Assembly: GCF_000374425.1 (NCBI RefSeq)
Contig: NZ_KB894372.1
Coordinates: forward strand, 1 to 64,000
Origin: Acinetobacter tjernbergiae DSM 14971 = CIP 107465
GTDB lineage: Bacteria > Pseudomonadota > Gammaproteobacteria > Pseudomonadales > Moraxellaceae
DNA length: 64,000 bases
Reading direction: 5' to 3'
The notes below the pieces were generated by a model. That model did not search any database, was not told where the DNA came from, and worked only from the letters and a program-made list of their open reading frames with translations. The position numbers and the translations under genes were made by a program. Shown one piece after another: positions 1-10,905 of this stretch (within the stretch, counting starts at the first letter, position 1; each line of letters starts with the position of its first letter).

Positions 1-3000
1 TCTCCAACAGGTTTGACTTTTAATAGTGATGGTACATTCAGTCTCGCACCACAGGCGGCTGACCAAGGCTTAGATGATGGTGAAAGCCGTGTTGTGACTT
101 TCCAATATGTTGCTAATGATGGCACAGTTGATTCGAATGTTTCGACAGTTACAATTACCATTAATGGCGTTAATGATGCGCCAGTTGTGCCTGTTTCAGC
201 TATCAGCACAACGCTAACGTTTGAGAGTGCGGACATATCAGAACTATATCCAGCTTCATATACTGGTATTGGTGATACTTATACTAAAGATGGCTATGTT
301 CTTACCGTTGGTGCTGGTCATCACTTGGATAGTGCTGATGGGAATGGTTTATATTTCCATAATGGCTCAGCAAATGATGACTATGACACGATTGCGCGTT
401 TAACTTATAACAGCGGTGCATCGTTTGATTTAACATCATTTACTTTGAACCTAGGTTATGCAGCAGAAGTACGTACTAGCTTAGACCCAAGTACAGTATT
501 GACCTTCCCAGCAGGTATTAACACTGTAAGTTTCCAAGGTGTGACATGGGTAGAGTTCAGTCCAATTGGTGATGGTTCTTCTGATGGTAATCAGATCTAT
601 CTTGATGATGTAGTTGTCAGTCAAGGTAGTGGTATACAAACATTCATAGGTACAGAGGATGATGCATCAATCACAGGCGCAGTTGTTGCGACAGATGTTG
701 ATGATGAACCGTTGACCTATAGCTTGGTTGGTACTGCCCCAACAGGTTTGACTTTCAATAGTGATGGTACATTCAGTGTTGCACCACAGGCGGCTGATCA
801 AGGATTAGCAGATGGTGAAAGCCGTGTTGTAACTTTCCAATATGTTGCTAACGATGGCACGGTTGATTCGAATGTTGGTACCGTTAACGTCATTATTAAT
901 GGTGTAAATGATGCAGCGACAATTATAAGTGCCGATGACAATGGTGCAGTAATTGAAGATTTTGCGGTCAGTGCTGGTAATCTAAGTGACTTTGGCTTTA
1001 TACACTTCGATGATATCGAGTTAGGTAATGATCATACTGTTAGCGTGTTGGCAGATAGTGGCAACATTTTAGGTGGTACGTTAACCGCAGTTATTACTGA
1101 TTCTGCAATAGGTGCAGGTGATGGTACCGTTAAATGGACCTATACCTTATCAAATGCTGCGGCACAGCAAGCAGCTGCACATACTTATCCTGAATCATTC
1201 ACTATTCTAATTGATGATGGCCATGGTGGTATTACAAGCCAAATCGTCACAGTTGGCGTACATGGACGTAATGATGCTCCAATTGCAGCAGATGACAACG
1301 AGATAGCTGTTGAAGATGGTATTGTTCTTTCTAGTAATGTGCTAACCAATGATCTAGATGTTGATTTGGGTACTGTTTTGCAAGTAAACCAAATCTACAC
1401 AGGTAATATTGAGGGTGCAGGAACTTTAGGTAGCATTGGAACTGCTTTGGTTGGTCTATATGGCAGCCTTACTCTTAATAGTAATGGTACTTACTCATAT
1501 ACTTTAAATAATACGAATCCTTTGGTGAATAGTCTAGCGGTTGGCGAGACATTAACAGAGTCGTTTAATTATCGTGTTACAGATGGTTTACGTTCTGATC
1601 GAGCTGTACTGAATATTACGATTGAGGGTAGCAATGATGCACCTACGGTTGTTGCTGCGCTAGCGACGACAGTTGCGGAAAATGATTCAGCTTCAACTGT
1701 AAACTTATTGAGTGGCGCAAGTGATGTTGATCATGGTGAAACAGCAACGTTAAGTATCATTAACATTACATATAGTGTTGATGGAGGTGCAAGTAGTACA
1801 TCACTACCAGATGGGGTTAGCTTAAGCGGTTATGATTTAGCTATTGACCCAACTCATATAGCCTTTGATCATTTAGCTATTGGCGAACAAACAGTTATCC
1901 AAGTTGGCTACGATATTCAGGATATACACGGTGCTATCGTACATCAAACTGCAAGCATAACAGTGACAGGGACAAATGATGCTCCTACTGTAAGCGCAGC
2001 TGATGTTAATGGGGTTGTGATCGAAGATTTTGCTATTAGCGCTGGTAATTTGAATGACTTCGGCTTAATTACCTTTGATGATGTTGATCTTAGTGATAGT
2101 CATAGCATTAGTATTAGTCCTGATAGTGGAAATAGTTTAGGTGGAATACTAACTGCAACAGTTGTTGATCCAGCAACTGGACTTGGTAATGGTAGTATCC
2201 AATGGAACTACAGTGTAAACAATAGTTTGACACAAGCATTGGGTATCGATGATGTCGTGTATGAGACATTTACAGTTACTGTTAGCGATCAGCATGGTGG
2301 GACAGTCGATCAAGTAATCACAATTGCGATTACGGGTAATAATGATGCTCCAACTATCACAAGTGGTAGTATTGTGAGTGTCGATGAAGGTGCAGCTAGC
2401 GCGGGTGCAGTAGTTTATACGACTGTAGCAACTGATATAGATCAAAATGATGTTATAACGAGCTATAGTTTGAGTGGTATTGATACAGCCGCATTCTCAA
2501 TTGATGCGAATGGTGTCGTGACTCTAAATGCTGCGGCAGACTATGAAACAAAATCTAGTTATAGCTTTGATATAACTGTTACGGATAGTGATGGTGCAAG
2601 CACAACGCAAACGATTACGCTGAATGTAAATGATATTGATGGGACTTCTATCGTTGGTACTCCTAATCAAGATACATACGTTCTTAATTTAGATACCGCC
2701 GCTCCAGGTGAAGAACTTCCTTATAAAGTAGATCTGAAAGAAAGCTTAGATTACTTACATGTTAATACAAGTGCTAGCCAAGTCCGTATTACTTTGACAG
2801 GTAGCGAAGTAGGAAATGGTTCTGCTCTTGATAGCAACAGCACACCTCCTCAAGATGGTGGATTAGCAGTTCGAATCCAAGCTGAAGATGGTACGGATGG
2901 ATTAACTGGAAATGCAAGTCGTAGTGATGATGAAGGCGTTGTAATTACAGCATCTGTTGGAACGACATTTGATGTCCGTGATTTGACTACAGGAACTCAA

Positions 3001-5679
3001 TATGGTGATCAATTCACTGGTATTGTTCTTGGTTCATCATCAGGCGATAACCTAGACTTTTCATCATCGGGTGGTCAGCTATATATCAATGGTGGTCAGG
3101 GTAATGACTCCATTATTGGTGGTTTAGGTGCGGATACTTTGATTGGTGGTGCAGGTACTGATGAGCTGCATGGTGGTTTGGGAGATGATACTCTTATCAT
3201 TACAGCAGTTACCGATTTAGAGGCTGGTGAGAGCTATGATGGTGGGGATGGTGCTGATACTTTAGTTATTGATCCACACGCCAATTTCAATTTTGATTTG
3301 CGTACGATTAATTTAAATAGTGTTGAAGTTCTAACATTGAAAGACCCGATTGTTAATGGTACTTCAACAATTATTGTAAATTCATCTCAATTGAATGCTG
3401 GAAATTTCACTACAGTGAATGGTACTAATCGTGCAGATGTAGCTGAACGATATGAAATTCACTTGGATACCCAGAATTTAAATTTATCAGCAACAACCTT
3501 CAATAATTTTAATAATCCGCTTGATAGCATTGTTATTTATGGTAACAGCAGTGATAACTCAATTGTTGGTAGTAACCTTAATGATTCAATCATCAGTGGT
3601 GACGGAAATGATACCTTAAATGGTGGGGCTGGCGCAGATACATTAATTGGTGGTTTAGGAAATGATACTTATATCATTGAAAATTCTGGTGATGTTGTAA
3701 CTGAACTACTCAATGAAGGGGTTGATCGAGTATTTTCAAATATTACTTATACATTAGGAAGTAATCTCGAAAATCTAATTTTGTATGGCACATTAAACAT
3801 CAATGGAACGGGGAATGAGTTAGCCAACTCGTTGCTTGGTAATGCTGGAGCTAACATTTTAGATGGTGGTGCTGGTAATGATACCCTAGATGGTGGTGCT
3901 GGTGCTGATACCTTAATTGGTGGTCTCGGAAGTGATACTTATATTGTTGATAATATTGGAGACGTAGTATCTGAACACGTAGGTCAAGGATTAGATCGAG
4001 TCTTTGCAAGCGTAAGTTATGCTTTAAGCGCTAATGTAGAAAACTTAATCTTGTCAGGTACTGCTAATATTAACGGTACAGGTAATGACTTAGCTAACTC
4101 AATACTTGGTAATGCAGGTAATAATATTTTATCTGGTGGTTTGGGCGATGATACGTTGGATGGTGGTGCTGGTGTAGACACCTTACTTGGTGGTCTCGGA
4201 AATGATAACTACTATGTTGATAACACTAATGATGTTATTAGCGAGTTTGCTGGAGAGGGCGTTGATCGTGTTTACGCTACAGCAAGTTATACTTTAAGTG
4301 CAAATGTTGAAAGTCTGATTCTATTGGGTGCATCAAGCATTAACGGAACAGGTAATGATTTAGCCAATACTTTGATTGGTAACTCATTAAGTAATATTCT
4401 AGATGGTGCTGCTGGTGATGATAGTTTAGACGGTGGTGCAGGTAATGATACGCTATACGGTGGTCTAGGAAATGACTCTCTGAATGGTGGCTTAGGCAAT
4501 GATTTACTCTATGGTGGAGTAGGTAATGATAGTTTAGACGGCGGTGCTGGGGTTGATACCTTGCTTGGCGGTTTAGGCAATGACACCTATTATGTAGATA
4601 ATGTTAATGATGTTGTTACTGAACAAGTAAATGAAGGTACTGACCGTGTCTTTGCAAGTGTTAATTATACTTTAGCTGCAAATGTTGAAGATTTAGTTCT
4701 CGCAGGAACAGCTAATATTAATGGTACAGGTAATGATTTAGCAAATGCACTCTTGGGTAATGCTGGTCGTAATATATTGACTGGTGGTCTCGGAAATGAC
4801 AGCTTGGATGGTGCTGCGGGAGCAGATACTCTAATCGGTGGTTTAGGTAATGATACTTACTTCGTTGACAATGTGGGCGATGTAATTACTGAGTTTGCTA
4901 ATGAAGGTACTGACCGTGTCTTTGCAAGTGTTAATTATACCTTGGCTGCAAATGTCGAAAATCTGATCTTATTTGGTACTGGTAACATTAATGGTACAGG
5001 TAATGAGCTTGCAAATAATTTGCTAGGTAATTCTGGTAATAACATTCTAGCAGGTGGTTTGGGTGATGATACTCTAGATGGTGCTGCTGGAGTAGATACT
5101 TTAGTTGGTGGGCTAGGTAATGATACTTACTTTGTTGATAATGTAGGGGATATCGTTACAGAGCTTGCTGGTGAAGGAACTGACCGCGTTTATTCAAGCG
5201 TAAGTTATACCTTAAGCTCTAATGTTGAAAATCTGATATTGAGTGGCACTTCAGCTATTAATGGTACAGGTAATGATCTTGCGAATACCTTACTTGGAAA
5301 TAGTGGTAGTAACGTTCTAGATGGTAAAGCGGGTAATGATACTTATACTGCAGGCGCAGGTTCTGATACCGTTATCTTCCATCTATTATCAAATAATGCA
5401 ACTGGCGGTAATGATTCAGACACTTGGACAGATTTTGAAGTCGGATTAAATGCTGACAAGATTGATGTAAGTAGTTTGTTGATTGGTTTTAATGGCAGTC
5501 AAGATTTGACGACTGTAGATCAATTCTTGTCTGTTGTGGATACTGGTACTGATATAAAAATTCTTCTAGATCGAGATGGTAGTGGTGGAAGTTATAATGA
5601 CACTCTATTGTTAACATTGAAGAATGTTGATGTCAGTTTACAAGCATTGTTAGATAATCATCAGTTGGTACTTGTGTAA
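1..5679 (+). CDS. Giant RTX/cadherin-like surface or secreted protein (5' end outside window)
   Basis: The reading frame is open from base 1, so the start lies upstream and 1892 residues are visible. Residues 1-60 end one cadherin/VCBS-like repeat. Residues about 70-215 form a beta-rich insert ending in a YLDDVVV strand, like a jelly-roll binding module. From about 220 to 880 come further cadherin/VCBS repeats, each closed by a (G/T)xNDAP linker. From about 1030 on there are GGxGxD(T/S)L calcium-binding nonamers, then six ~90-residue units of the pattern DTYxVDNxGDVVTE...DRVF...NVENLIL...NGTGN. The last ~110 residues match the type I secretion target seen in large RTX adhesins (GSDTVIF, then DKIDVSSLL, then [17 protein letters not shown], ending LVLV). 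It is likely exported by a type I secretor not present here and held at the surface or released as an adhesin; that role is inferred from the family. Confidence 0.9.
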   Translation, partial: SPTGLTFNSDGTFSLAPQAADQGLDDGESRVVTFQYVANDGTVDSNVSTVTITINGVNDAPVVPVSAISTTLTFESADISELYPASYTGIGDTYTKDGYVLTVGAGHHLDSADGNGLYFHNGSANDDYDTIARLTYNSGASFDLTSFTLNLGYAAEVRTSLDPSTVLTFPAGINTVSFQGVTWVEFSPIGDGSSDGNQIYLDDVVVSQGSGIQTFIGTEDDASITGAVVATDVDDEPLTYSLVGTAPTGLTFNSDGTFSVAPQAADQGLADGESRVVTFQYVANDGTVDSNVGTVNVIINGVNDAATIISADDNGAVIEDFAVSAGNLSDFGFIHFDDIELGNDHTVSVLADSGNILGGTLTAVITDSAIGAGDGTVKWTYTLSNAAAQQAAAHTYPESFTILIDDGHGGITSQIVTVGVHGRNDAPIAADDNEIAVEDGIVLSSNVLTNDLDVDLGTVLQVNQIYTGNIEGAGTLGSIGTALVGLYGSLTLNSNGTYSYTLNNTNPLVNSLAVGETLTESFNYRVTDGLRSDRAVLNITIEGSNDAPTVVAALATTVAENDSASTVNLLSGASDVDHGETATLSIINITYSVDGGASSTSLPDGVSLSGYDLAIDPTHIAFDHLAIGEQTVIQVGYDIQDIHGAIVHQTASITVTGTNDAPTVSAADVNGVVIEDFAISAGNLNDFGLITFDDVDLSDSHSISISPDSGNSLGGILTATVVDPATGLGNGSIQWNYSVNNSLTQALGIDDVVYETFTVTVSDQHGGTVDQVITIAITGNNDAPTITSGSIVSVDEGAASAGAVVYTTVATDIDQNDVITSYSLSGIDTAAFSIDANGVVTLNAAADYETKSSYSFDITVTDSDGASTTQTITLNVNDIDGTSIVGTPNQDTYVLNLDTAAPGEELPYKVDLKESLDYLHVNTSASQVRITLTGSEVGNGSALDSNSTPPQDGGLAVRIQAEDGTDGLTGNASRSDDEGVVITASVGTTFDVRDLTTGTQYGDQFTGIVLGSSSGDNLDFSSSGGQLYINGGQGNDSIIGGLGADTLIGGAGTDELHGGLGDDTLIITAVTDLEAGESYDGGDGADTLVIDPHANFNFDLRTINLNSVEVLTLKDPIVNGTSTIIVNSSQLNAGNFTTVNGTNRADVAERYEIHLDTQNLNLSATTFNNFNNPLDSIVIYGNSSDNSIVGSNLNDSIISGDGNDTLNGGAGADTLIGGLGNDTYIIENSGDVVTELLNEGVDRVFSNITYTLGSNLENLILYGTLNINGTGNELANSLLGNAGANILDGGAGNDTLDGGAGADTLIGGLGSDTYIVDNIGDVVSEHVGQGLDRVFASVSYALSANVENLILSGTANINGTGNDLANSILGNAGNNILSGGLGDDTLDGGAGVDTLLGGLGNDNYYVDNTNDVISEFAGEGVDRVYATASYTLSANVESLILLGASSINGTGNDLANTLIGNSLSNILDGAAGDDSLDGGAGNDTLYGGLGNDSLNGGLGNDLLYGGVGNDSLDGGAGVDTLLGGLGNDTYYVDNVNDVVTEQVNEGTDRVFASVNYTLAANVEDLVLAGTANINGTGNDLANALLGNAGRNILTGGLGNDSLDGAAGADTLIGGLGNDTYFVDNVGDVITEFANEGTDRVFASVNYTLAANVENLILFGTGNINGTGNELANNLLGNSGNNILAGGLGDDTLDGAAGVDTLVGGLGNDTYFVDNVGDIVTELAGEGTDRVYSSVSYTLSSNVENLILSGTSAINGTGNDLANTLLGNSGSNVLDGKAGNDTYTAGAGSDTVIFHLLSNNATGGNDSDTWTDFEVGLNADKIDVSSLLIGFNGSQDLTTVDQFLSVVDTGTDIKILLDRDGSGGSYNDTLLLTLKNVDVSLQALLDNHQLVLV
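4..179 (+). repeat. Near-identical repeat, copy 1 (cadherin-like module)
   Basis: This stretch recurs 735 bases downstream at 739-914. I counted about ten differences over the first ~137 bases, mostly synonymous. Both copies encode the same module ([13 protein letters not shown] through NDGTVDSNV). The pair brackets the jelly-roll-like insert. Confidence 0.85.
739..914 (+). repeat. Near-identical repeat, copy 2 (cadherin-like module)
   Basis: Second copy of the repeat at 4-179, in the same frame and orientation. The similarity fades after the NDGTVDSNV codons, around base 880. Such close direct repeats inside one gene allow deletion or amplification of the 735-base unit. Confidence 0.85.
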
Positions 5680-5697
5680 TAGCTAAATAATAAAAAG

Positions 5698-5728
5698 AAC
5701 CCCAATCCATTCGGTTTGGGGTTTTTTA
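5698..5728 (+). terminator. Rho-independent terminator of the first RTX gene
   Basis: AACCCCAA pairs with TTGGGGTT across a 10-base loop and is followed by a T-run. It begins 19 bases after the stop codon. Confidence 0.85.
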
Positions 5729-6515
5729 TTTAATATTGTTTTATATTTAAGTGCACGTATTTTAAAATTATTGTTAATAATATGGTTTTTGTTGTTCCTA
5801 TTTTTAAATTTAATTAAAGGGGTAGTGATTGATGTCGGATTTAATTCCAGTTTAATAATATTTCAACTGTTGCTTTTAGCGATCTTGCTTTGGTCGAATA
5901 AGCCTAGTATTTAGTTTTTTGGATCTTGAGATAAAATAATTTTGGATAGATTTTATCTATTTTTTGTAGAGTTTTTAAACAACCAACGTCTTGTTTTTTA
6001 TAATAATCTAAATTATTTAAAAGAAATTATTTTGTCTTTTATTTTAATTTTTCAATATTTACTTTGATTTAAATTTAACCTTTAGTCAAAATAAAAATAG
6101 CTATTTAAAAATTTAATGATGAGTCGAATTGGTTTGTGGATTTTTTAATTCTTAAAATTTATATTTTAAATATTTTTTAATCATTATTAAGTTGGCTTTT
6201 ATAAAGAGCTTTCTGTTTATTTTAAAGAGATTCTTACACTATGAATTATATGAATTTATATGTTTGAGTTGGTTTTTAAGCTCACTTTAAAGTTTTAATT
6301 AATAAATATTGTGTAACAATTATAATATTTTGCTGATTTTTTTTGCATATCTATCTTTAAATTGTGATGTATATTAAATTTATTAAGATAAGTGTGATCT
6401 ATTTGTCTTTGGTGGTTGGTGATCATATAGGTGAGATAAAAAAGAAAGAATCCTAAGGGTTGCTGATAATTTAAAATTTATCTTAATAATCAAAATAACA
6501 ATTTCTATAGGGAAT
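5729..6515. other. Long AT-rich intergenic region between the RTX genes
   Basis: About 790 bases of strongly AT-rich DNA with no credible open frame on either strand. A TATAAT hexamer occurs at 6321-6326 but has no convincing -35 partner. An AGGGA at 6509-6513 is the ribosome-binding site of the downstream gene. The region presumably holds the promoter of the second RTX gene and may bind H-NS-like proteins; that is inference from composition alone. Confidence 0.6.
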
Positions 6516-6521
6516 ATGATC

Positions 6522-9500
6522 ATGGCTATAAGCTATATATATACTGGTGAACCGATGACAGGTTCTGCCAATGACGATTTTATAATGGGAATAGATTCTC
6601 TCTCTGTTGCAAATAATACCATTAATGCAAATGATGGCGATGATTTCGTTTTAGCAGATAGTAGTAATCTATATATTCCTGATCAGTCTTTTGCGAATGG
6701 ATCAATTGCAACAGCTTTGAGTTTAGATACGGCAACAAGTGCTTGGACTGTCGATGAGAACCCATTATTTGGTAATTCAAGTATTCCTCATGTAACTGCA
6801 ATTGTTGAATCAACTATCGGACAAGCCGAATTTTTTAGTGTGAATGTTGGTGCAGGAGAAACACTCACAGCAGATATCGACTTCTCTGCTTCGTCACCTA
6901 TTGGAAACGGGAACGATTTAATCATTAGTATTCTAGACTCATTAGGTAATGTTTTAGTCACGAATGATGATTCTGTTACCAGTAATGGTGGGCTCGGTTC
7001 ATTCGATTCACTGGATTCTTATCTTACTTATACACCCACTAGTGCAGGTACTTATTATCTGCAAATTTATCCATTTGGCGGTTCAACATTTACCTCTAAC
7101 AATACTTTCATGTTGAATGTTTCTGTTACGGGACATGTCGTGGGTACAGGAGCAGTTCAAGGGAATGATATTATTGATGGTGGTAATGGGGATGATAGTA
7201 TTTTTGCCCAAGGAGGTCTTGATACACTGAATGGTGGTGCTGGGAATGACTTTTTACATGGAGGCTCTGGTAACGATACCTTAAATGGTGGTGAAGGCTT
7301 AGATAAGCTTTATGGCGATGTAGGTGATGATACGTTACGACTGACCACAATGACTAGTCTAATACTTGGTGAAGTATATGATGGTGGTAGTGGTATTGAT
7401 ACCTTATTATTAGATGATCCCGCATTAACCTATAATTTTGATCTACGAAATATTACTCTGAATAGTTTAGAAATCCTTAAATTTACTGATCCTGGCTTGA
7501 ATGGGTTTGCTACAGCCTTAGTCAATACCTCCCAACTTTCTATTGGAAATTTTACTACAGTCAATGGTATTAGTTTCTCAGATGTCACTGACCGTTATGA
7601 AATTTATATGGATACGCAGAATTTAAATCTATCGACAACGACATTTCTTAATTTCGGAGGAAGCTTAGACAGTGTTGTGATCAATGGGAGTGCTGATAAT
7701 AATAGCATTATAGGTAGTACTGTCCATGATGTCATTTACGGTAATGATGGTAATGACATCATAAATGGGGGGGCAAGTAATGATGAAATGATTGGTGGAC
7801 TCGGAGATGATACATATATCATTGATCATATTGGTGATGTGGTAATTGAACAACTCAATGAGGGCACAGATCGAGTTTTTTCTAGTGTCAATCATGTTTT
7901 AGGTTCTAATTTTGAAAATTTAATTCTGTCTGGTATAGCTGATATTAATGGTACAGGGAATGATGTTGCTAATTCATTACTCGGTAATGTTGGGGCTAAT
8001 GTATTAGATAGTGGTTTAGGAAATGACAGTTTAGATGGTGGTGCAGGTGCTGATACTTTGATTGGTGGTTTAGGAAATGATACCTACTTTGTCGACAATC
8101 TAGGTGACATAGTTACTGAACAAACCAATGAAGGAACTGATCGAATTTTTTCAAGTATTAGCTATACATTAAGTGCCAATGTTGAAAATTTAATTTTATC
8201 AGGTTCTGCCAATAATAATGCTACAGGGAATATCCTAAATAATACGCTACTTGGTAATACTGGGAATAATATTCTAGATGGTGGTGTTGGCATAGACACT
8301 ATGCAGGGCGGTTCAGGAAACGATACTTATTATATCGATAATACGGGAGATGTTGTTACTGAGTCATTGAATCAAGGTATGGATAGTGTTTTTGCAAATA
8401 TTAACTATTCTCTAAGAACTAATTTCGAAAATCTTACTTTAACAGGTTCATCAAACCTTAATGCGACAGGAAATACCGTAAACAATACAATTGTGGGTAA
8501 TAGCGGTGTCAATACGCTAGATGGTGGTGCTGGTGCTGATATTTTGATCGGCAGCTTAGGGAATGATACTTATTTTGTAGACAATAGTGGAGATGTGGTC
8601 ACTGAGTTTTTTAATGAGGGTATAGACCGAATCTTTGCGAGTGCAAGCCATACGCTGGAAGATAACGTTGAAAATCTGATTTTATCTGGTGCAAGTAATA
8701 TTAATGGTACAGGAAATACTTTAGTCAATACCATTCTAGGGAATAGTGGTAATAATACGCTAGATGGTGGTAGTGGTGCAGATACATTACAAGGCGGGGC
8801 TGGGAATGATATCTATTATGTTGATAATACCGGTGATGTTGTTACTGAATCATTAAATCAAGGAATAGATGGCGTTTTTAGTAATATTAATTACTCATTA
8901 AGAACTAATTTTGAAAATTTAATTTTAACAGGCTCATTCAATTTAAATGGGACTGGGAATACATTGAATAATGTAATCACAGGTAATAGTGGTGTTAATA
9001 CCTTAGATGGTGGCTCTGGTATCGATACTTTAGTCGGTGGGTTAGGAAATGATACTTACTTTATCGATAACACCAGCGATATTGTAACTGAGTTATTTAA
9101 TGAGGGCGTAGATCGGGTATTTTCTACAGCAAGTTATACTTTAAGTAATAATGTCGAAAACTTAATTTTATCTGGTGCTACAAATATTAATGGTACAGGG
9201 AACTTACTTGCAAATACGATCATGGGGAATACAGGAAACAACTTTTTGAATGGTAAAGAAGGGAATGACACTTACACGGCAGGTACAGGTTCTGATACCT
9301 TAATCTTTAACTTGTTAGCAAATCCACATGCGACTGGTGGTAATGGTGCCGATATCTGGACTGATTTTAAAGTGGGTCTGATTGGTTCTGATGTAAATGC
9401 AGATAAGATTGATGTTAGTGATCTATTGATTGGTTATAGTGGTGTAGAAACTTTAGTGAATGTTGAGCAATTTCTTACTATTGTTGATATGGGAGCTGAT

Positions 9501-9626
9501 ATCGGAGTATATCTTGATCGAGATGGATCTGCAGGTTCTTATAGTGATACCTTACTCGTTACATTAAAAAATATAGATGTAAGTTTAAATACATTATTAA
9601 ATAATGATCAATTAGTTTTAGCGTAA
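6522..9626 (+). CDS. RTX-type calcium-binding secreted protein with PPC-like N-terminal domain
   Basis: 1034 residues from the ATG at 6522, which has AGGGA eight bases upstream; an in-frame ATG at 6516 sits only two bases after that site. There is no classical signal peptide. Residues ~60-210 resemble the bacterial pre-peptidase C-terminal (PPC) beta domain (FSVNVGAGETLTADIDF, then LTYTPTSAGTYYLQIYP). Residues ~215-275 carry GGxGxD nonamers. Residues ~285-405 are a spacer homologous to the same region of the upstream gene (FDLRNITLNSLEILKF and [12 protein letters not shown]). Then come six ~81-residue DTY(Y/F)xDNTGDVVTE units and a type I secretion C-terminus ending in QLVLA. It looks like a shorter paralogue of its upstream neighbour with another front module. 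Function beyond secretion and calcium binding is unknown. Confidence 0.9.
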   Translation: MAISYIYTGEPMTGSANDDFIMGIDSLSVANNTINANDGDDFVLADSSNLYIPDQSFANGSIATALSLDTATSAWTVDENPLFGNSSIPHVTAIVESTIGQAEFFSVNVGAGETLTADIDFSASSPIGNGNDLIISILDSLGNVLVTNDDSVTSNGGLGSFDSLDSYLTYTPTSAGTYYLQIYPFGGSTFTSNNTFMLNVSVTGHVVGTGAVQGNDIIDGGNGDDSIFAQGGLDTLNGGAGNDFLHGGSGNDTLNGGEGLDKLYGDVGDDTLRLTTMTSLILGEVYDGGSGIDTLLLDDPALTYNFDLRNITLNSLEILKFTDPGLNGFATALVNTSQLSIGNFTTVNGISFSDVTDRYEIYMDTQNLNLSTTTFLNFGGSLDSVVINGSADNNSIIGSTVHDVIYGNDGNDIINGGASNDEMIGGLGDDTYIIDHIGDVVIEQLNEGTDRVFSSVNHVLGSNFENLILSGIADINGTGNDVANSLLGNVGANVLDSGLGNDSLDGGAGADTLIGGLGNDTYFVDNLGDIVTEQTNEGTDRIFSSISYTLSANVENLILSGSANNNATGNILNNTLLGNTGNNILDGGVGIDTMQGGSGNDTYYIDNTGDVVTESLNQGMDSVFANINYSLRTNFENLTLTGSSNLNATGNTVNNTIVGNSGVNTLDGGAGADILIGSLGNDTYFVDNSGDVVTEFFNEGIDRIFASASHTLEDNVENLILSGASNINGTGNTLVNTILGNSGNNTLDGGSGADTLQGGAGNDIYYVDNTGDVVTESLNQGIDGVFSNINYSLRTNFENLILTGSFNLNGTGNTLNNVITGNSGVNTLDGGSGIDTLVGGLGNDTYFIDNTSDIVTELFNEGVDRVFSTASYTLSNNVENLILSGATNINGTGNLLANTIMGNTGNNFLNGKEGNDTYTAGTGSDTLIFNLLANPHATGGNGADIWTDFKVGLIGSDVNADKIDVSDLLIGYSGVETLVNVEQFLTIVDMGADIGVYLDRDGSAGSYSDTLLVTLKNIDVSLNTLLNNDQLVLA
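8322..9293 (+). repeat. Alternating two-unit super-repeat in the RTX gene
   Basis: The ~81-residue units do not diverge uniformly. The unit starting at 8322 and the unit starting at 8808 share features absent from their neighbours (VVTESLNQG, NINYSLRTNFENL, GNSGVNTLDGG). The intervening and following units share another set (VVTE(F/L)[24 protein letters not shown]). The period is 486 bases, two units, so a block of two appears to have been duplicated. Confidence 0.7.
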
Positions 9627-9641
9627 TGTATTAGAATAAGT

Positions 9642-9670
9642 AAAAAGACTGGCTAAAAGCTGGTCTTTTT
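9642..9670 (+). terminator. Terminator between the RTX gene and the convergent permease gene
   Basis: AAAAAGACTGGCT pairs with AGCTGGTCTTTTT using two G-T wobbles, with a tetraloop-sized gap. A-run and T-run on either side make it usable in both directions. Confidence 0.75.
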
Positions 9671-9688
9671 ACGAGAGTTTCAAAAATT

Positions 9689-10783
9689 TTATTTTGTTTC
9701 AGGTGGTGCTTCAATTGCCGCAATCGGTTCTTGAACATTTTCATGTAACCATTCGCGCCAAATTGCCAATAAAATAGCCAAGATCACTGGACCAATAAAT
9801 AAACCCACCAAACCAAAACTTGCGATTCCCCCTAAAACACCAAACATGATGAGTATGAATGGAATCTGAGTTGCACCAGAGATTACTAATGGGCGAATCA
9901 CATTATCTGAGCTACTAACGATAAGTACGCCCCATGTGATTACACCAATTGCTTCTACTGTTTGACCTTGGGCAAACAACCATAGTCCAACACCAAAATA
10001 AGAAATCGGTGTACCAAACGGGATCAAGGCTAAAATAAATGTCACCATCGTCAGGAGCATTGGATTTGGAACACCTGCAACGAAGTAACTGAGACCTGCT
10101 AAAATCGCTTGAGCAACCGCCGTTAAGCCCACACCATAAACCACAGCACGAGTGGTTTCTGAGATGGTGTCTAAATAATGATGTACACGAGGACCAATCA
10201 CCATTTCTAGGGCACGACTGACTTGCGCCAAAATCATTTGTCCATCACGGTAGAAGAAGAATAAGGTCATAATTGCAAAAGTGAGTTTGACTAAGTTGCG
10301 ACTAATTTCACTGAGTACAAAACGTCCATAGCTTAGATGGCCTTGAATCCACTCGGCAATGTTTTTAGTAATGCTATTGGGATCAGCACTCAATTCGTTG
10401 AGGGTGCGACTAATATCTTGGCCAATTATAGGCAGTGTTTTAATAAAATCAGGAATTTGAATATGCCCTGAGAATAATTGTTTTTGCAGGTTAAAATATA
10501 AATTTCGCCCTTCGAGTTGCAACATAAAAATGGCGAAAATAAAGGGAATACCAATAACTAAAATAACCAAACTAATCATAATAGTGGCATTCAGTGTTGG
10601 ACGATTCTCTCCAAAGAAACGGCGTTGTACCCACAAATAAACGGGCCAAGTCATATATGCAATAATTGCTGCCCAAACAACAGGAACGATAAAGTATTTT
10701 AGAATACTGAATCCGAGGAACATTAAGACAAAAAATAGTCCAAACAGCAAAACGCGTTGTAATGTTGGGGCGTATTGTTGCAC
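9689..10783 (-). CDS. AI-2E family transporter (PerM/YdiK-like permease)
   Basis: 364 residues, usual for the family, with a GTG start at 10783. Hydrophobic segments lie at about 12-50 (two helices), 63-87, 157-175, 210-235, 240-290 and 300-345, giving about eight membrane spans with a soluble stretch at ~90-150, the family's layout. The motif NPMLLTMVTFILALIPFGTP and the GLVGLFIGPVILA end are characteristic. Members export autoinducer-2 or act as ion/proton antiporters; the substrate here cannot be read from sequence. It stands alone, convergent with the RTX gene. Confidence 0.85.
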   Translation of the reverse strand: MQQYAPTLQRVLLFGLFFVLMFLGFSILKYFIVPVVWAAIIAYMTWPVYLWVQRRFFGENRPTLNATIMISLVILVIGIPFIFAIFMLQLEGRNLYFNLQKQLFSGHIQIPDFIKTLPIIGQDISRTLNELSADPNSITKNIAEWIQGHLSYGRFVLSEISRNLVKLTFAIMTLFFFYRDGQMILAQVSRALEMVIGPRVHHYLDTISETTRAVVYGVGLTAVAQAILAGLSYFVAGVPNPMLLTMVTFILALIPFGTPISYFGVGLWLFAQGQTVEAIGVITWGVLIVSSSDNVIRPLVISGATQIPFILIMFGVLGGIASFGLVGLFIGPVILAILLAIWREWLHENVQEPIAAIEAPPETK

Positions 10784-10905
10784 GATAATATTTCTCTAGT
10801 ACTAGCAGATAAGTCAAACCATATTAACTGAAAAACCAGTCTAGGGAAATTTTCATTTCCTTGTTTTAAGATTCAATATCAAAAGATTAGCTTTCTTTGC
10901 AACGC

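Noticed and set aside
2149..2445. 98-codon minus-strand frame
   Set aside because: Cys/Thr/Ile-rich shadow of the VCBS repeats.
2860..2890. TTCGAATCC string resembling a tRNA T-arm
   Set aside because: It lies inside the RTX reading frame and no cloverleaf surrounds it.
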